Source of the DNA: Symsagittifera roscoffensis | Taxonomy: Eukaryota; Xenacoelomorpha; Acoela; Convolutidae | Assembly (NCBI RefSeq): GCF_963678635.1 | Contig: NC_087064.1 | Location: 72,973,465 to 73,037,464, forward strand | Direction: 5' to 3' | DNA length: 64,000 bases | Shown here: one piece after another, positions 59,001-63,991 of the stretch | Position numbering within the stretch: position 1 is the stretch's first letter | Layout: each line of letters begins with the position of its first letter | Program-made: the position numbers and the translations under genes | The notes under the pieces: model-generated | What the model saw: the letters and a program-made list of their open reading frames with translations, nothing else | What the model was told of the DNA's origin: nothing | Databases searched by the model: none

Positions 59001-60247
59001 GGTTAGCGTGAAAGGGCTCAAGTTTTATATATATTTTTTCGGCTAATAGTCTTTTTCCAGAGAACTTGAAAGATATGTCAAAGTCTCAATTGAACACTAA
59101 ACGTAATTTTTTCACTGATAATTTTTGAACTCCTTCACCTGATATTTTACAAGTGATCTAATTCCTACCTTTTCTTTCTCCTCAACTTATTCTGTAAAAG
59201 TCTACCTTATGGTACGTTTCCTCGAGGGGCCTTAGGGCCCGTGAGCTCGATCCCTGTAAGTATCTTAGGACTGATGCTTGTTAGTTACATGTGCTCACTA
59301 AATAATTCAAAGTTCAAAAACTAAAAAGCAAAGCAGACAAAAATGCACAGGAGCAGAAAACCGAAAAACTTTGACAATTAATATCCCGTCACATAAAAGA
59401 TCCCAATGAAACATTAGAACACAATGCATATTGTAACGCACCCATGACTTTTCATCGTCGACCGGTTCGAGATGGAAGCCCGACCCACTGCCATACAACT
59501 CTGTGACGTTGAGCTGGACAGGATACGGGTTATACAATGTAATATCTGTCTCGAATGAAGTGTTCACTGGCACCACTGGACTGTGAATGGACTCCAGTCG
59601 GTAGCTGTTGGCAGTACTCTTGGCCACTGTTTGCAGCTTCACTGAGCCTACGTGTGTGTGGACATACACGTACGACTGCAGTTTGTCGTCTGCTCTTTTG
59701 GGTAAGTAGGTTACAGTGAAAGTAGTGCTGTCGCCTGGCTCCAAGTACTAAGCAGTGCACTATTACACTAGAAAATATCAACCATGAAACGAAGAGAAAA
59801 GTGACACTACTTGGAGAACAGCACCTTGGAGGACCAAGTGAAATCAAATTAAAAAATTTGACTATAAAATGACAATATTCCATTCTTTGAATTTTGAGTC
59901 CGTGCCAAATGTTCAACTTGACAAAAAATCTGAAGCAATTAACTGTAATTCGATTTAACTATTTGAGTCAGTTATGCACCAACGGGGAAAACTCGATCAA
60001 ATAACTCACCTTCTTTTTGAAAAATGTAGGGTATAACGATAGGTATTGGGGGTCTGCGTTGACAAAAGATGAGGATGAAGGGGACGAAGAATGTGGGATT
60101 GAGTGGTACGAGGAGGGGGAGTCAACAATGGGGGAGTCTGCATTGGACACTGACAGGGAGAGCAGCTTCACCGGCAGTAACTGCTCTCTTCCGCCACTCT
60201 CTAAGTTGGTCACTTTCACCTCCAGCTCCTTCGGGAAGCCCACTTGC
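31351..60247 (-). CDS. TMEM131-family transmembrane protein (5' end missing)
   Basis: Seventeen exons on the minus strand join in consistent phase to about 2,170 codons; human TMEM131 is about 1,880. The lumenal part is a chain of ASH/PapD-like beta domains whose family signatures are easy to read: [65 protein letters not shown]. Then come [16 protein letters not shown] and a membrane anchor, [20 protein letters not shown]. The cytosolic tail is long, Ser/Asn-rich and low in complexity and ends with SSIW-containing repeats. TMEM131 proteins sit in the ER/Golgi; in worms and mammals the lumenal domain binds procollagen and the tail binds the TRAPP tethering complex. Those roles are family knowledge, not shown here. 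The signal peptide and first residues were not found. Confidence 0.93.
32880..33104 (-). CDS. TMEM131 homologue tail exon (phase 1-1)
   Basis: It encodes [20 protein letters not shown], then [19 protein letters not shown] and on to SYFQ. It is phase 1 in and 1 out; the donor GTTTTG at the 3' end is weak. An internal strong GTAAGC after PDDL would give phase 0 and break the frame of the last exon, so I prefer the longer form. Confidence 0.55.
34062..34214 (-). CDS. TMEM131 homologue tail exon (acidic, phase 1-1)
   Basis: It encodes [20 protein letters not shown], then [20 protein letters not shown]. It is phase 1 in and 1 out, with acceptor ...aactttag and donor GTGAGT. Its four cysteines and histidines close together could bind metal, but no named finger fits. 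There is no vertebrate counterpart I can align. Confidence 0.65.
34361..34392. repeat. (ATC)n microsatellite
   Basis: A run of atc/cat triplets with one interruption lies in the TMEM131 intron next to the 34,062-34,214 exon. A purine-rich tract (gagagttggggaaggggagg) lies at 33,990-34,030 on the other side of that exon. Confidence 0.9.
34701..34985 (+). mobile_element. Inverted-end TATA element, copy C (3' truncated)
   Basis: It begins catagccaacacacatatgg and aggagtcaatgaacgcaaaa and keeps tttgaatttcaatactagtt and caatatgagaaaaatggatc. The right half with the TATA box and inverted end is missing. Confidence 0.7.
35270..35450 (-). repeat. tRNA-derived SINE, copy 1
   Basis: Read on the minus strand it starts with a tRNA-like head (agcgcagatgcgagg, gggactctaaatttccc with a CTCTAAA loop, gatcgaatccgcc as B box) and continues into a body with ttcaaggcttatttttacct. 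It ends at the shared tail (inverse of aacacagaggcaaagc). It lies head-to-tail with the next copy. Confidence 0.78.
35462..35656 (-). repeat. tRNA-Ser-derived SINE, copy 2 (best preserved)
   Basis: The minus strand begins gcttgcgtggctgagtgg, an excellent A box (TGGCTGAGTGG). A stem-loop GAGA-CTCGAAA-TCTC with anticodon CGA (serine) follows, then B box gattcgaatcc. The body contains cgaggctaatttctactttt and ends with a perfect hairpin gcgaagc-ata-gcttcgc and cctctgtgtt. The absence of a tRNA-type 3' end with processing context and the shared body make it a SINE and not a tRNA gene. Confidence 0.82.
35675..36200. repeat. Pair of ~125-bp direct repeats
   Basis: Segments at about 35,675-35,805 and 36,070-36,200 share gctaagaaattgccaatgc-like and caaaagtggcaccaratac stretches, then agacycaattttgcaagt and wattwgtaacatct. 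The second is preceded by a copy of the caatatttgcgagttacgtt repeat. They lie in a TMEM131 intron. Confidence 0.65.
36430..36745 (+). mobile_element. Inverted-end TATA element, copy D (5' truncated)
   Basis: It keeps ctttttgaatttgaagaaca, atgatggatcaagttttgat and the right end: cacgatctatataaatgc (36,706) then cagcgttcatcgac. The left inverted end is not recognisable. Confidence 0.65.
37146..37617 (+). mobile_element. Inverted-end TATA element, copy E
   Basis: This full-length copy starts catagccaacagactcttgg, taaagagtcaataaacgcaa and ends cgacctatataagaatccg then ttacgttaatcgaccctta. The interior has gttcaatagtggagtttgcc and gggccgcgaaaaagtaattt. It is about 470 bp. Confidence 0.82.
37861..39460 (+). 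repeat. Satellite-bearing element, copy 1
   Basis: A head with cacagaggtgaagccgcgct is followed by actagcgtgtaccgcacctc and a small hairpin (gcacc-tcc-ggtgc). Then come about seven divergent units of 135-180 bp marked by acgtcayatctsgraaact and gagcagtc, and a tail ending catggcgagatagtgaagcc plus cgcatttaactataaaatag. The same head, array and tail recur at 46,680-47,765. No coding frame is evident. Confidence 0.75.
39656..39693. repeat. (GATA)n microsatellite
   Basis: The run tagatagatagatatagata and flanking gata units follow a second copy of the tail sequence (catgggagatagctgtcact) seen at 39,364 and 47,730. Confidence 0.85.
39697..39835 (-). repeat. tRNA-derived SINE, copy 3
   Basis: On the minus strand it reads tgtggcgcagatgcgagg, then gcgcgacttcaaatctttcg and tagatttaatcgacacag. 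The body ttcaaggcttatttttactt is shared with copies 1 and 2. The A-box segment is doubled (gactcgcatctgcgcc on the plus strand). Confidence 0.72.
39823..40085. repeat. Copies of the tttgcgactt...ggttgg repeat
   Basis: Two neighbouring pieces, near 39,823 (caatatttgcgacttcggtc, then cgtactattacac) and 40,008 (attattgccactaggttggt, then tgtattatcacacaacg), match 35,998 and 17,178. They share a reading of ...attgcgacttaggttggaaa then ttcgtactaatacacaacgc. This is a short dispersed repeat of unknown class. Confidence 0.6.
40509..40766 (-). CDS. TMEM131 homologue tail exon (phase 1-1)
   Basis: It encodes [20 protein letters not shown], then a His/Asn/Gln-rich stretch ([20 protein letters not shown]). 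It is phase 1 in and 1 out, with a GTAACA donor. The following intron is 6.3 kb and holds SINEs and a satellite array. Confidence 0.78.
40912..41115 (-). CDS. TMEM131 homologue tail exon (phase 1-1)
   Basis: It encodes [20 protein letters not shown] onward, polar and Ser-rich. It is phase 1 in and 1 out; the GTATGT donor is chosen over a nearby GTGAGT because it fits the phase of the next exon. Confidence 0.78.
41227..42206 (-). CDS. TMEM131 homologue exon with extra hydrophobic block
   Basis: It is phase 2 in and 1 out, 326 codons. After a short polar start ([20 protein letters not shown]) come about 75 residues very rich in Phe, Ile and Leu (near 41,880-42,110), for example [15 protein letters not shown] and [20 protein letters not shown] basic and then Ser-rich tail follows. 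The hydrophobic block is not a feature of vertebrate TMEM131 that I know of. A retained in-frame intron is possible, but I see no good donor for it. Confidence 0.8.
42676..43308 (-). CDS. TMEM131 homologue exon with the membrane anchor
   Basis: It opens [19 protein letters not shown] and ends the lumenal part with [14 protein letters not shown]. The anchor [20 protein letters not shown] lies near 43,095-43,155, followed by a polar, Asn/Ser/His-rich cytosolic stretch. It is phase 2 in and 2 out, with a GTGAGA donor. Confidence 0.95.
43309..44717. other. Intron sequence without identified features
   Basis: The 5' part of the 4.5-kb TMEM131 intron. A 104-codon minus-strand frame at 44,048-44,362 has no splice context that would add it to the gene in phase, so I do not call it. 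Confidence 0.5.
44710..44717. other. Target-site duplication, left copy (ataattgg)
   Basis: The eight bases directly left of the hAT element are repeated exactly at 45,467-45,474. Confidence 0.9.
44718..45466 (+). mobile_element. hAT-superfamily transposon, internally deleted
   Basis: Terminal inverted repeats cagggctggtcaa (44,718) and ttgaccagccctg (ending 45,466) are perfect over 13 bp, and exact 8-bp target duplications flank them, both hallmarks of hAT. Subterminal palindromes of gttttaaacagtgttt and its variants line both ends. The 749-bp interior keeps a transposase fragment: exon about 44,974-45,116 with [17 protein letters not shown] and exon 45,199-45,343 with [20 protein letters not shown], separated by an 82-bp GT-AG intron. 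Most of the transposase is gone. Confidence 0.88.
44974..45343 (+). pseudogene. hAT transposase fragment with an 82-bp intron
   Basis: Splicing 45,117-45,198 (gtcagt...tgttccag) joins CLKTLKW to [10 protein letters not shown] in frame. SDVRWNS is the typical hAT signature just before the C-terminal dimerisation region. The frame ends [11 protein letters not shown]. The DDE acidic residues and the BED zinc finger are missing, so it can make no active enzyme. Confidence 0.65.
45467..45474. other. Target-site duplication, right copy (ataattgg)
   Basis: This exact repeat of 44,710-44,717 means the insertion is fairly recent. The next bases (tgagggatcgttc, 45,475-45,487) are the inverse of gaacgatccctca at 44,645-44,657, so the target itself was an inverted repeat. 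Confidence 0.9.
46128..46345 (+). mobile_element. Inverted-end TATA element, copy F (3' truncated)
   Basis: It starts gagccaacagacagttcgaa, aagagtcaaagaacacaagt and keeps cattttttgataaaaacaag and tcgctgttcattagtggaga. The right half is replaced by other sequence ending in the taagtccgattgcaataccc motif (46,553) that also closes the ~1-kb repeat family. Confidence 0.7.
46680..47765 (+). repeat. Satellite-bearing element, copy 2
   Basis: It begins actagcgtgtaacgcacctc with the gcacc-tcc-ggtgc hairpin, has about five units of 160-170 bp (markers near 46,895, 47,055, 47,221, 47,390 and 47,553) and ends catggcgagatagtgaaagc, cgcattttaatatttaatag. The tail stops only about 20 bp from the TMEM131 exon at 47,786. 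Confidence 0.75.
47786..47999 (-). CDS. TMEM131 homologue exon ([14 protein letters not shown]...)
   Basis: It is phase 1 in and 2 out. It encodes [20 protein letters not shown], then [20 protein letters not shown], the last lumenal beta domain, with two cysteines conserved in the family. The acceptor is ...gtttttcag and the donor GTGAGT. Confidence 0.93.
48000..49235. other. Intron sequence without identified features
   Basis: AT-rich TMEM131 intron with no open frame, RNA gene or repeat that I can place. Confidence 0.5.
49236..50200. repeat. ~1-kb interspersed repeat, copy 2
   Basis: It opens gaacacaggtgaatccaagc, cagcacttgccatacaac, has ggtgactaagtcgatataac (49,808) and ends agctagtacccgattgcaat, acccttgctaag. 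Landmarks and order follow copy 1 at 27,042-28,170. The first ~40 bp resemble the SINE tail. Confidence 0.6.
51231..51925. repeat. 173-bp tandem repeat, four units
   Basis: Units start near 51,236, 51,408, 51,581 and 51,754 (cttttcctaagt then tagctcttcccc), a spacing of 172-173 bp. Each holds the conserved core tctatcgattaaaccctta and gggtagtttttgaggaaatc. A diverged fifth unit extends to about 52,080. The array lies in the 5.15-kb TMEM131 intron; open frames in it are by-products of the repetition. Confidence 0.92.
52611..53125 (+). mobile_element. Inverted-end TATA element, copy G
   Basis: The left end atagccaacacacagttgga, aaagtcaatgtgcgcga and the right end agtctgaactatgttcatcg are present. 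An internal stretch containing aaaccgcgaaaaagtaaatc and gagcctgaacaaattttaag is tandemly doubled (52,950-53,060). The TATA box is lost. The element ends about 25 bp from the TMEM131 exon at 53,150. Confidence 0.78.
53150..53576 (-). CDS. TMEM131 homologue exon ([15 protein letters not shown])
   Basis: It carries the most conserved signature of the family, [20 protein letters not shown], after [19 protein letters not shown]. It is phase 0 in and 1 out, with a GTAGGA donor. The next intron is 5.15 kb and contains a minisatellite and several repeats. Confidence 0.95.
53759..53831 (-). CDS. TMEM131 homologue micro-exon (24 codons)
   Basis: It encodes [20 protein letters not shown] plus EDKN, entering in phase 2 and leaving in phase 0 at a strong GTAAGT donor. 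It follows a 70-bp intron, the shortest in the gene. The acceptor is ...gatgttccag. Confidence 0.78.
53902..54201 (-). CDS. TMEM131 homologue exon ([15 protein letters not shown]...)
   Basis: It is phase 2 in and 2 out. It contains [20 protein letters not shown] and [19 protein letters not shown], close to the family pattern. The 3' boundary is the least certain in the gene: I chose the GTGATG donor at 53,901, while a weaker GTCCAA site 27 bases earlier also keeps phase. Confidence 0.8.
54451..54833 (-). CDS. TMEM131 homologue exon ([12 protein letters not shown]...)
   Basis: It is 127 codons plus two bases, leaving in phase 2. It carries the paired-cysteine motif [10 protein letters not shown] that matches the CGDHCYVGL region of vertebrate TMEM131, so a conserved disulphide is likely. 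The donor is GTGAGG. Confidence 0.92.
54913..54990 (-). CDS. TMEM131 homologue micro-exon (26 codons)
   Basis: It encodes [20 protein letters not shown] and six more residues, phase 0 to 0. Flanks are ...gttaatag and GTCAGT. It is short but completes the strand between the two neighbouring domains, and its length is a multiple of three. Confidence 0.8.
55266..55730 (-). CDS. TMEM131 homologue exon ([13 protein letters not shown]...)
   Basis: It is 155 codons, phase 0 to 0, opening [11 protein letters not shown]. An acidic insert ([11 protein letters not shown]) precedes [20 protein letters not shown], the hallmark first strand of an ASH-like domain. It ends at MKSKYV before a GTCAGT donor. 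Confidence 0.93.
56236..57084 (-). CDS. TMEM131 homologue exon ([10 protein letters not shown]...)
   Basis: It is the largest lumenal exon, 283 codons, phase 0 to 0. It carries [36 protein letters not shown] and three consecutive beta-sandwich-like stretches, with several N-x-S/T sequons. It ends SCYSGHLE before GTAATT. Alignment to human TMEM131 as I recall it is clear across the whole exon. Confidence 0.95.
57162..57630 (+). mobile_element. Inverted-end TATA element, copy H
   Basis: It starts catagccaactgacagttgg, aacgtaatgaacgcaa and ends actacgttcattactctta. The TATA box is degraded (gacctatttaagataact). The middle keeps tttctccattcggtagtaga. It directly precedes a LINE. Confidence 0.8.
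57640..59300 (+). mobile_element. LINE (jockey/CR1-like), fairly complete RT core, decayed
   Basis: In several frames it reads [20 protein letters not shown] (57,836), [20 protein letters not shown] (58,050), [20 protein letters not shown] (58,220), LFADDTTIL (58,312), [13 protein letters not shown] (58,399), [16 protein letters not shown] (58,510) and SYGILVYG (58,685). The catalytic FADD is intact but stops break the frame. The 3' part has ctcgaggggccttagggccc near 59,220. It is antisense to TMEM131 within its intron and 5' truncated. Confidence 0.88.
59442..59747 (-). CDS. TMEM131 homologue exon ([10 protein letters not shown]...)
   Basis: It is 102 codons, phase 0 to 0. It begins [20 protein letters not shown] and includes [20 protein letters not shown], the strand pattern of the next beta domain. 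It ends at DDEKSW before a GTGCGT donor. The frame would otherwise run on into the intron. Confidence 0.9.
60010..60247 (-). CDS. TMEM131 homologue, first identified exon
   Basis: It enters in phase 2 after ...attgcttcag and encodes [19 protein letters not shown] onward, matching the strand that follows the LDF motif of the first ASH-like domain. A Ser-rich loop ([17 protein letters not shown]) is longer than in vertebrates. The donor is GTGAGT, phase 0. The preceding exon was not found. Confidence 0.85.
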
Positions 60248-60668
60248 CTGAAGCAATAAAATTCACTATCACAGCAACTGCATCAGGCGAGAACTAACTA
60301 AAAGCCTAAAAAACAAGGAAATTGAGAAAAAAAGGTTTGAAAGTTGATTGAAACTTTTTTTTCGCACAATTTCCGCATTCGTAATAGGATTGAATACTTA
60401 ATTTTTGGCAAATGAATTTGATTAGAACTCAAAAGTGTATATGCACCTATGTGCATTCATAAATGCATTTTTATTTGTGAATGCACTTCTGATGTCATTA
60501 CAGCATTTTAAGACTTTTCATGCCGATAAAAAACAAAAAAGTTCAAGACCTAAAAAAAAGTAAAAATCACTTTGCTCTATTACACTTAAGAAAATCGTAT
60601 GGTTGATAAACGTTTGTCTGATCCACTGGCCTTCGAGTGAATTGGTCTGAAAAACAAAAAAAATCAGG

Positions 60669-60826
60669 CAGGGGCGGATTTAGGAGGCAGGGAGGGCGGA
60701 TGCCCCCCCCCCCCTCTCCCCGGGGATTTGACCACCTGCCGACTCAAAGCCTTTTTTTTAAAGAATTTTACTGCTTTGCTCGGCAAAAAAAGGCCTCCCC
60801 CTCGAGAAAATCCTATATCCTCTCCT
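60669..60826. mobile_element. Short gcggattta element (158 bp)
   Basis: The left end caggggcggatttaggaggc is inverted at the right in degraded form (atcctatatcctctcctg). It contains a C-rich tract (gcccccccccccctctcccc). Flanking 8-mers aaatcagg and cattcaga agree at five positions, weak support for an 8-bp target duplication. Confidence 0.65.
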
Positions 60827-61544
60827 GCATTCAGATCAGTTTTTCGGGACACTGATAGCGTTTTAAACTTTCTTGGAATCCGAATCCCTGCCAATGGGTC
60901 TCCAATTTGATAACCGCACTTGATCCCCATATGAGCTTTATTTGCCGTATATATTCACCCAATACAAACCATTTTAATCCATTCACTAACAAACTGAATA
61001 GTTCAAAAATGCTCCTTTGACAATTTCAACCACAGGAAGCAGCCATTTAAATAATGGGAAAGGTTTTCTTTTATAAGTTTGCTATCCTATTTAAGATGAC
61101 TTAAGATACTGACAGTACATGCGAAGAAAAAATTTAGGCAAAAAAAACTCGGAACTCAATTTCTTGCATGAAAGGAACATTAAAAGAGACTGACTTTCAA
61201 AAAGAATACTTGCTGCCGCAACTTGAGCCTACAAATTTTTTTTAAAAAAAACATGATAGAACAACACTTTGATCACCGGCACTTTGTCATACGAAGCAAA
61301 GGTGTTATCTCCGAACCAATTGCGCAGAATCGAAACTGTAATCTAATTTGATAACGCTTGCTTAAGTGCAACACACCAAACACCTTAGATCCTGTGGTGG
61401 TTGAAACCATTTTTTAACCAAAAATGACCCAACAAGCACATCTGAAAACTCATGTCTAATGGATATTTTTGGTTAAAAACCCCTTAATTTGACCTTGCAT
61501 CAAATTTCAAAATGATTTATTTTAGCCAATCATATTCCAAGTTC

Positions 61545-61628
61545 AAGCACAATCGGATTTAAATCTGCGACCCTACTAGCAACCATTTAGGGTGAGAGGC
61601 ATAGACACCTAACGATCGCCACAAGTCT
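61545..61628 (-). repeat. tRNA-like SINE head
   Basis: The minus strand reads gtggcgatcgttaggtgtct, then ctctcaccctaaatggttgc and gtcgcagatttaaatccgat, with recognisable A- and B-box positions. The SINE body seen at 35 kb is not attached, so this may be another family or a truncated copy. Confidence 0.55.
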
Positions 61629-61718
61629 CTTAAGCTCACTTGACTTTTTTCCGAATTTCCTGTTAATTTTATTGAACTTTCCAGCATGTAAAAATTATTG
61701 GCGACCCGTACTAACACA

Positions 61719-62175
61719 CATAGCCAACAGAGAGTTGTAAAAGAGTCAATGAACGCAAATAAACAGCAGAAAATGCTTGCGTCTGTTTTAAAAAAATCTC
61801 AAATTTCGAAAAAAAGAAAAAAGAGATCGCCTGAAAACTCTTTGAATTTTTAGAACAATTCATGATTGACACTTTTCTTTTATAAAGTTGACCTAATTTG
61901 AGTGAACAGAATCAATAAATAGTTTTTTTATGCCACTGGGAAATCTAAAATCGCCGAAACTAGGATTTGACTACTTTTCTCGTGACCTTTACTTTTTTTT
62001 GCTGTTCGTTAGTGGAGTTTGCCTTCCTTTTTAAAAGCAAATGAACTAAAATCAAAAAGAAATCAAAAGTCAAACCGCAAAAAGTAAATTTGAGTCTGAA
62101 CACTTTCCTGAAAAAAAAAACAGAAAAAAATCATCGCGACCTATATAAGAGTCTGAACTACGTTCATTGACTCTT
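61719..62175 (+). mobile_element. Inverted-end TATA element, copy I
   Basis: This is the best-matching pair of ends: catagccaacagagagttgt, aagagtcaatgaacg and, at the right, cgttcattgactctt. Its TATA box ctatataag (62,141) is intact. It is about 457 bp, flanked on the left by gcgacccgtactaacaca. Confidence 0.85.
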
Positions 62176-62539
62176 AACAAGGCAAATCATCGACTAAAAC
62201 GAAAACGAAAAACCAATTCCATGCTCCACAAAAGATTGAAACTTTGTATGGTGGCCAAATTACATTATGTGACAGATACAAAGCCACAGATACCATACAA
62301 ACATAGCATTGCAGGCTAGCAGAAAAAACAAAAATAAAGCCAATAGCAGATAAAACGAAAGACAAAAAATAAACCACAGCTACATAAGTTTCAAAATGTC
62401 GCCTGGAATATGTTCAATCTGAGGAAAACACGTCCGAAAACAATCACTGGCGTTAAATAAGTATTCGCTGACTCGATCAGCAATTCTAAAATTTAAGCTC
62501 CCTTCTTCAGAAAGGATGAAAAACTAGTTTTCCTTCAAA

Positions 62540-62880
62540 CGATGCAATATTGGGTCACTGAGTCGATAAAAAGTAGTCGAAACAGTTGAGGCCACCAAGC
62601 TTTTAAGCGGAAAAAAATCAGATTCAGTAATTTTACAAATACAAAAACAAATCAAAAACACTTTCAATTTCAAAAAATTGCACACAGCATAAAAAATCCA
62701 CTGTTGCATTTGGGCCGAAAAACAAGCTGGTAAATATAAGAAAATTTTTGCAAGGGAACATTTACGTTTAAAAAACAGAACCAGTTCAGACTCGAACCTA
62801 AGGCCATTGCCACCCAAGAAGTTGTCGTTACCTCTGGAGCAAGTCTGCCGGAAAAGCTTTCAAAAAATTGCATTTAATAT
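62540..62880. repeat. ~1-kb interspersed repeat, partial copy 3
   Basis: It contains gtcactgagtcgataaaaag (62,552) and gttacctctggagcaagtct then gccggaaaagc (62,829), matching the landmarks at 27,383 and 28,011 but closer together. The two open frames across it are not supported as coding. Confidence 0.5.
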
Positions 62881-63289
62881 AAACTAAGCTACAAAATGAT
62901 TCAACTGAGATTGTTCAGCAAGTTGTTAACCCTAGAAAAAAGTATTTACCTCGAATTGATAACGCTTGCGTAAACACATTTTTCTTCATAACTTAAAACG
63001 AAAAATCATGACTAGACTTTTTTTATAATAACATAGATAAGTATTACGAAAATGAAAATCCTTTTTTCCAATGTGGGAGTGTGAGAAAGAACTAAACGTG
63101 TTGAATATGAAAATTTTCTTTTGATGGTAGCGCAGACCTAGAGAAGACACTCAAGATGTATCAATAACTGTCACACTACTAAAATATCAATAATTCCATA
63201 ATTTCATAATTGACTGATACTCACTAAATTACAATTCAACGCTTATATATTTTAAAATTTAGCTCGAGTTAGAAAAATTCAGCATATTA

Positions 63290-63417
63290 TCTTCATCTGT
63301 CATTTCTGTAGTACAAAAAAAAGTGATCCAAAACTAAAGTACTACCAATGAAAAAGGTGATCCCATAATCTTTTCCAGCAAAAAACATCGCGCTCAAAGA
63401 AGTTAGAACAATCGAAA
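63290..63417 (-). pseudogene. Degraded duplicate of the transporter-like last exon
   Basis: It reads SIVLTSLSAMFFAGKDYG then FFIGSTLVL, but one T fewer than the 63,867-63,991 copy in the run after gtacttta shifts the frame and removes the normal stop. Its upstream sequence (taattgttaag) is a poor acceptor and is cut off by an inverted-end element. It is probably non-functional. Confidence 0.5.
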
Positions 63418-63429
63418 CTTAACAATTAT

Positions 63430-63634
63430 GCTGGTCGATAGTGGAGTTTGCGTTCCTTGTAACAAGAGACCCAAAATGAGCTTAAATGAAAAATAAAAAC
63501 TTAACGAAAAAATCCTAAGTCAAACCGCGAAAAATCAAAAATTAGCGTGGACAAATTTTAATTTCTTTTCTTGAAAACTAACAAAATTTATTGCGACCTA
63601 TATAAGAGCCTTTACTACGTTCATTTGACACTTT
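63430..63634 (+). mobile_element. Inverted-end TATA element, copy J (5' truncated)
   Basis: It keeps ggtcgatagtggagtttgcg, agtcaaaccgcgaaaaatca, cgacctatataagagcct (63,595) and the right end ttactacgttcatttgacac. It lies between the two copies of the duplicated exon segment. Confidence 0.78.
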
Positions 63635-63866
63635 ATAATATTGACCTCGGTAACCACATGTCTAATTATTGCGACCCATCTTGAGAAGACACTCAAGATG
63701 TCTTATATGTCTCAAGAACTGTATCACTACTAAAATATCAATAATTCCATTCAATTTCATAGTTGACTGATACTCACTAAATTACATTTCAAAGCTTATA
63801 AATTTCAAAATTTAGCTCGAGTTGAAAAAATTCAGCATATTATCTGACTGCTGTGGAAAATCATCT

Positions 63867-63991
63867 TTATCTGCCACTTCTGTAGTACATAAAAAGTGAT
63901 CCAAAAACTAGAGTACTACCAATGAAAAAGTTGATCCCATAATCTTTCCCAGCAAAAAACATCGCGCTCAAAGAAGCCAGAACAATCGAAA
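63867..63991 (-). CDS. C-terminal exon of an SLC35A-like nucleotide-sugar transporter (partial gene)
   Basis: After an acceptor cttcag, phase 1, it encodes 40 residues and TAA at 63,867-63,869: SIVLASLSAMFFAGKDYG, INFFIGSTLVFGSLFMYY, then RSGR. This is one membrane helix, a turn and a second helix. The SIVL...FxxG..LV.G...Y pattern fits the last two helices of SLC35A proteins, which exchange UDP- or CMP-sugars for nucleotide monophosphates across the Golgi membrane. The rest of the gene lies beyond the window. Another multi-pass transporter is possible, as the match is short. Confidence 0.55.

Larger units (their letters stand above)
60248..63138. other. Region upstream of the first identified TMEM131 exon
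   Basis: The missing TMEM131 5' exon(s) should lie here if the transporter exon at 63,867 belongs to the next gene. I found no segment with a signal peptide or the expected LDF strand. Repeats present are a short gcggattta element, a SINE head, an inverted-end element (61,719-62,175) and part of the ~1-kb repeat (62,540-62,880). Confidence 0.55.

Noticed and set aside
60600-60650. Possible TMEM131 5' exon (tttttcag followed by TNSLEGQWIRQTF)
   Set aside because: It lacks the expected LDF strand and has no donor that gives phase 2 for the next exon.
60840-60935. Stretch resembling the NCRPI region of TMEM131 (NWRPIGRDSDSKK)
   Set aside because: Only a few residues match and a stop follows at once; probably chance.
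61260-61333. Possible exon on the minus strand (SILRNWFGDNTFASYDK...)
   Set aside because: It follows a fair acceptor and looks coding, but no good donor follows and it matches neither TMEM131 nor the transporter convincingly.
62524-62873. Hydrophobic minus-strand frames that might hold a signal peptide
   Set aside because: They overlap a dispersed repeat also present at 27-28 kb.
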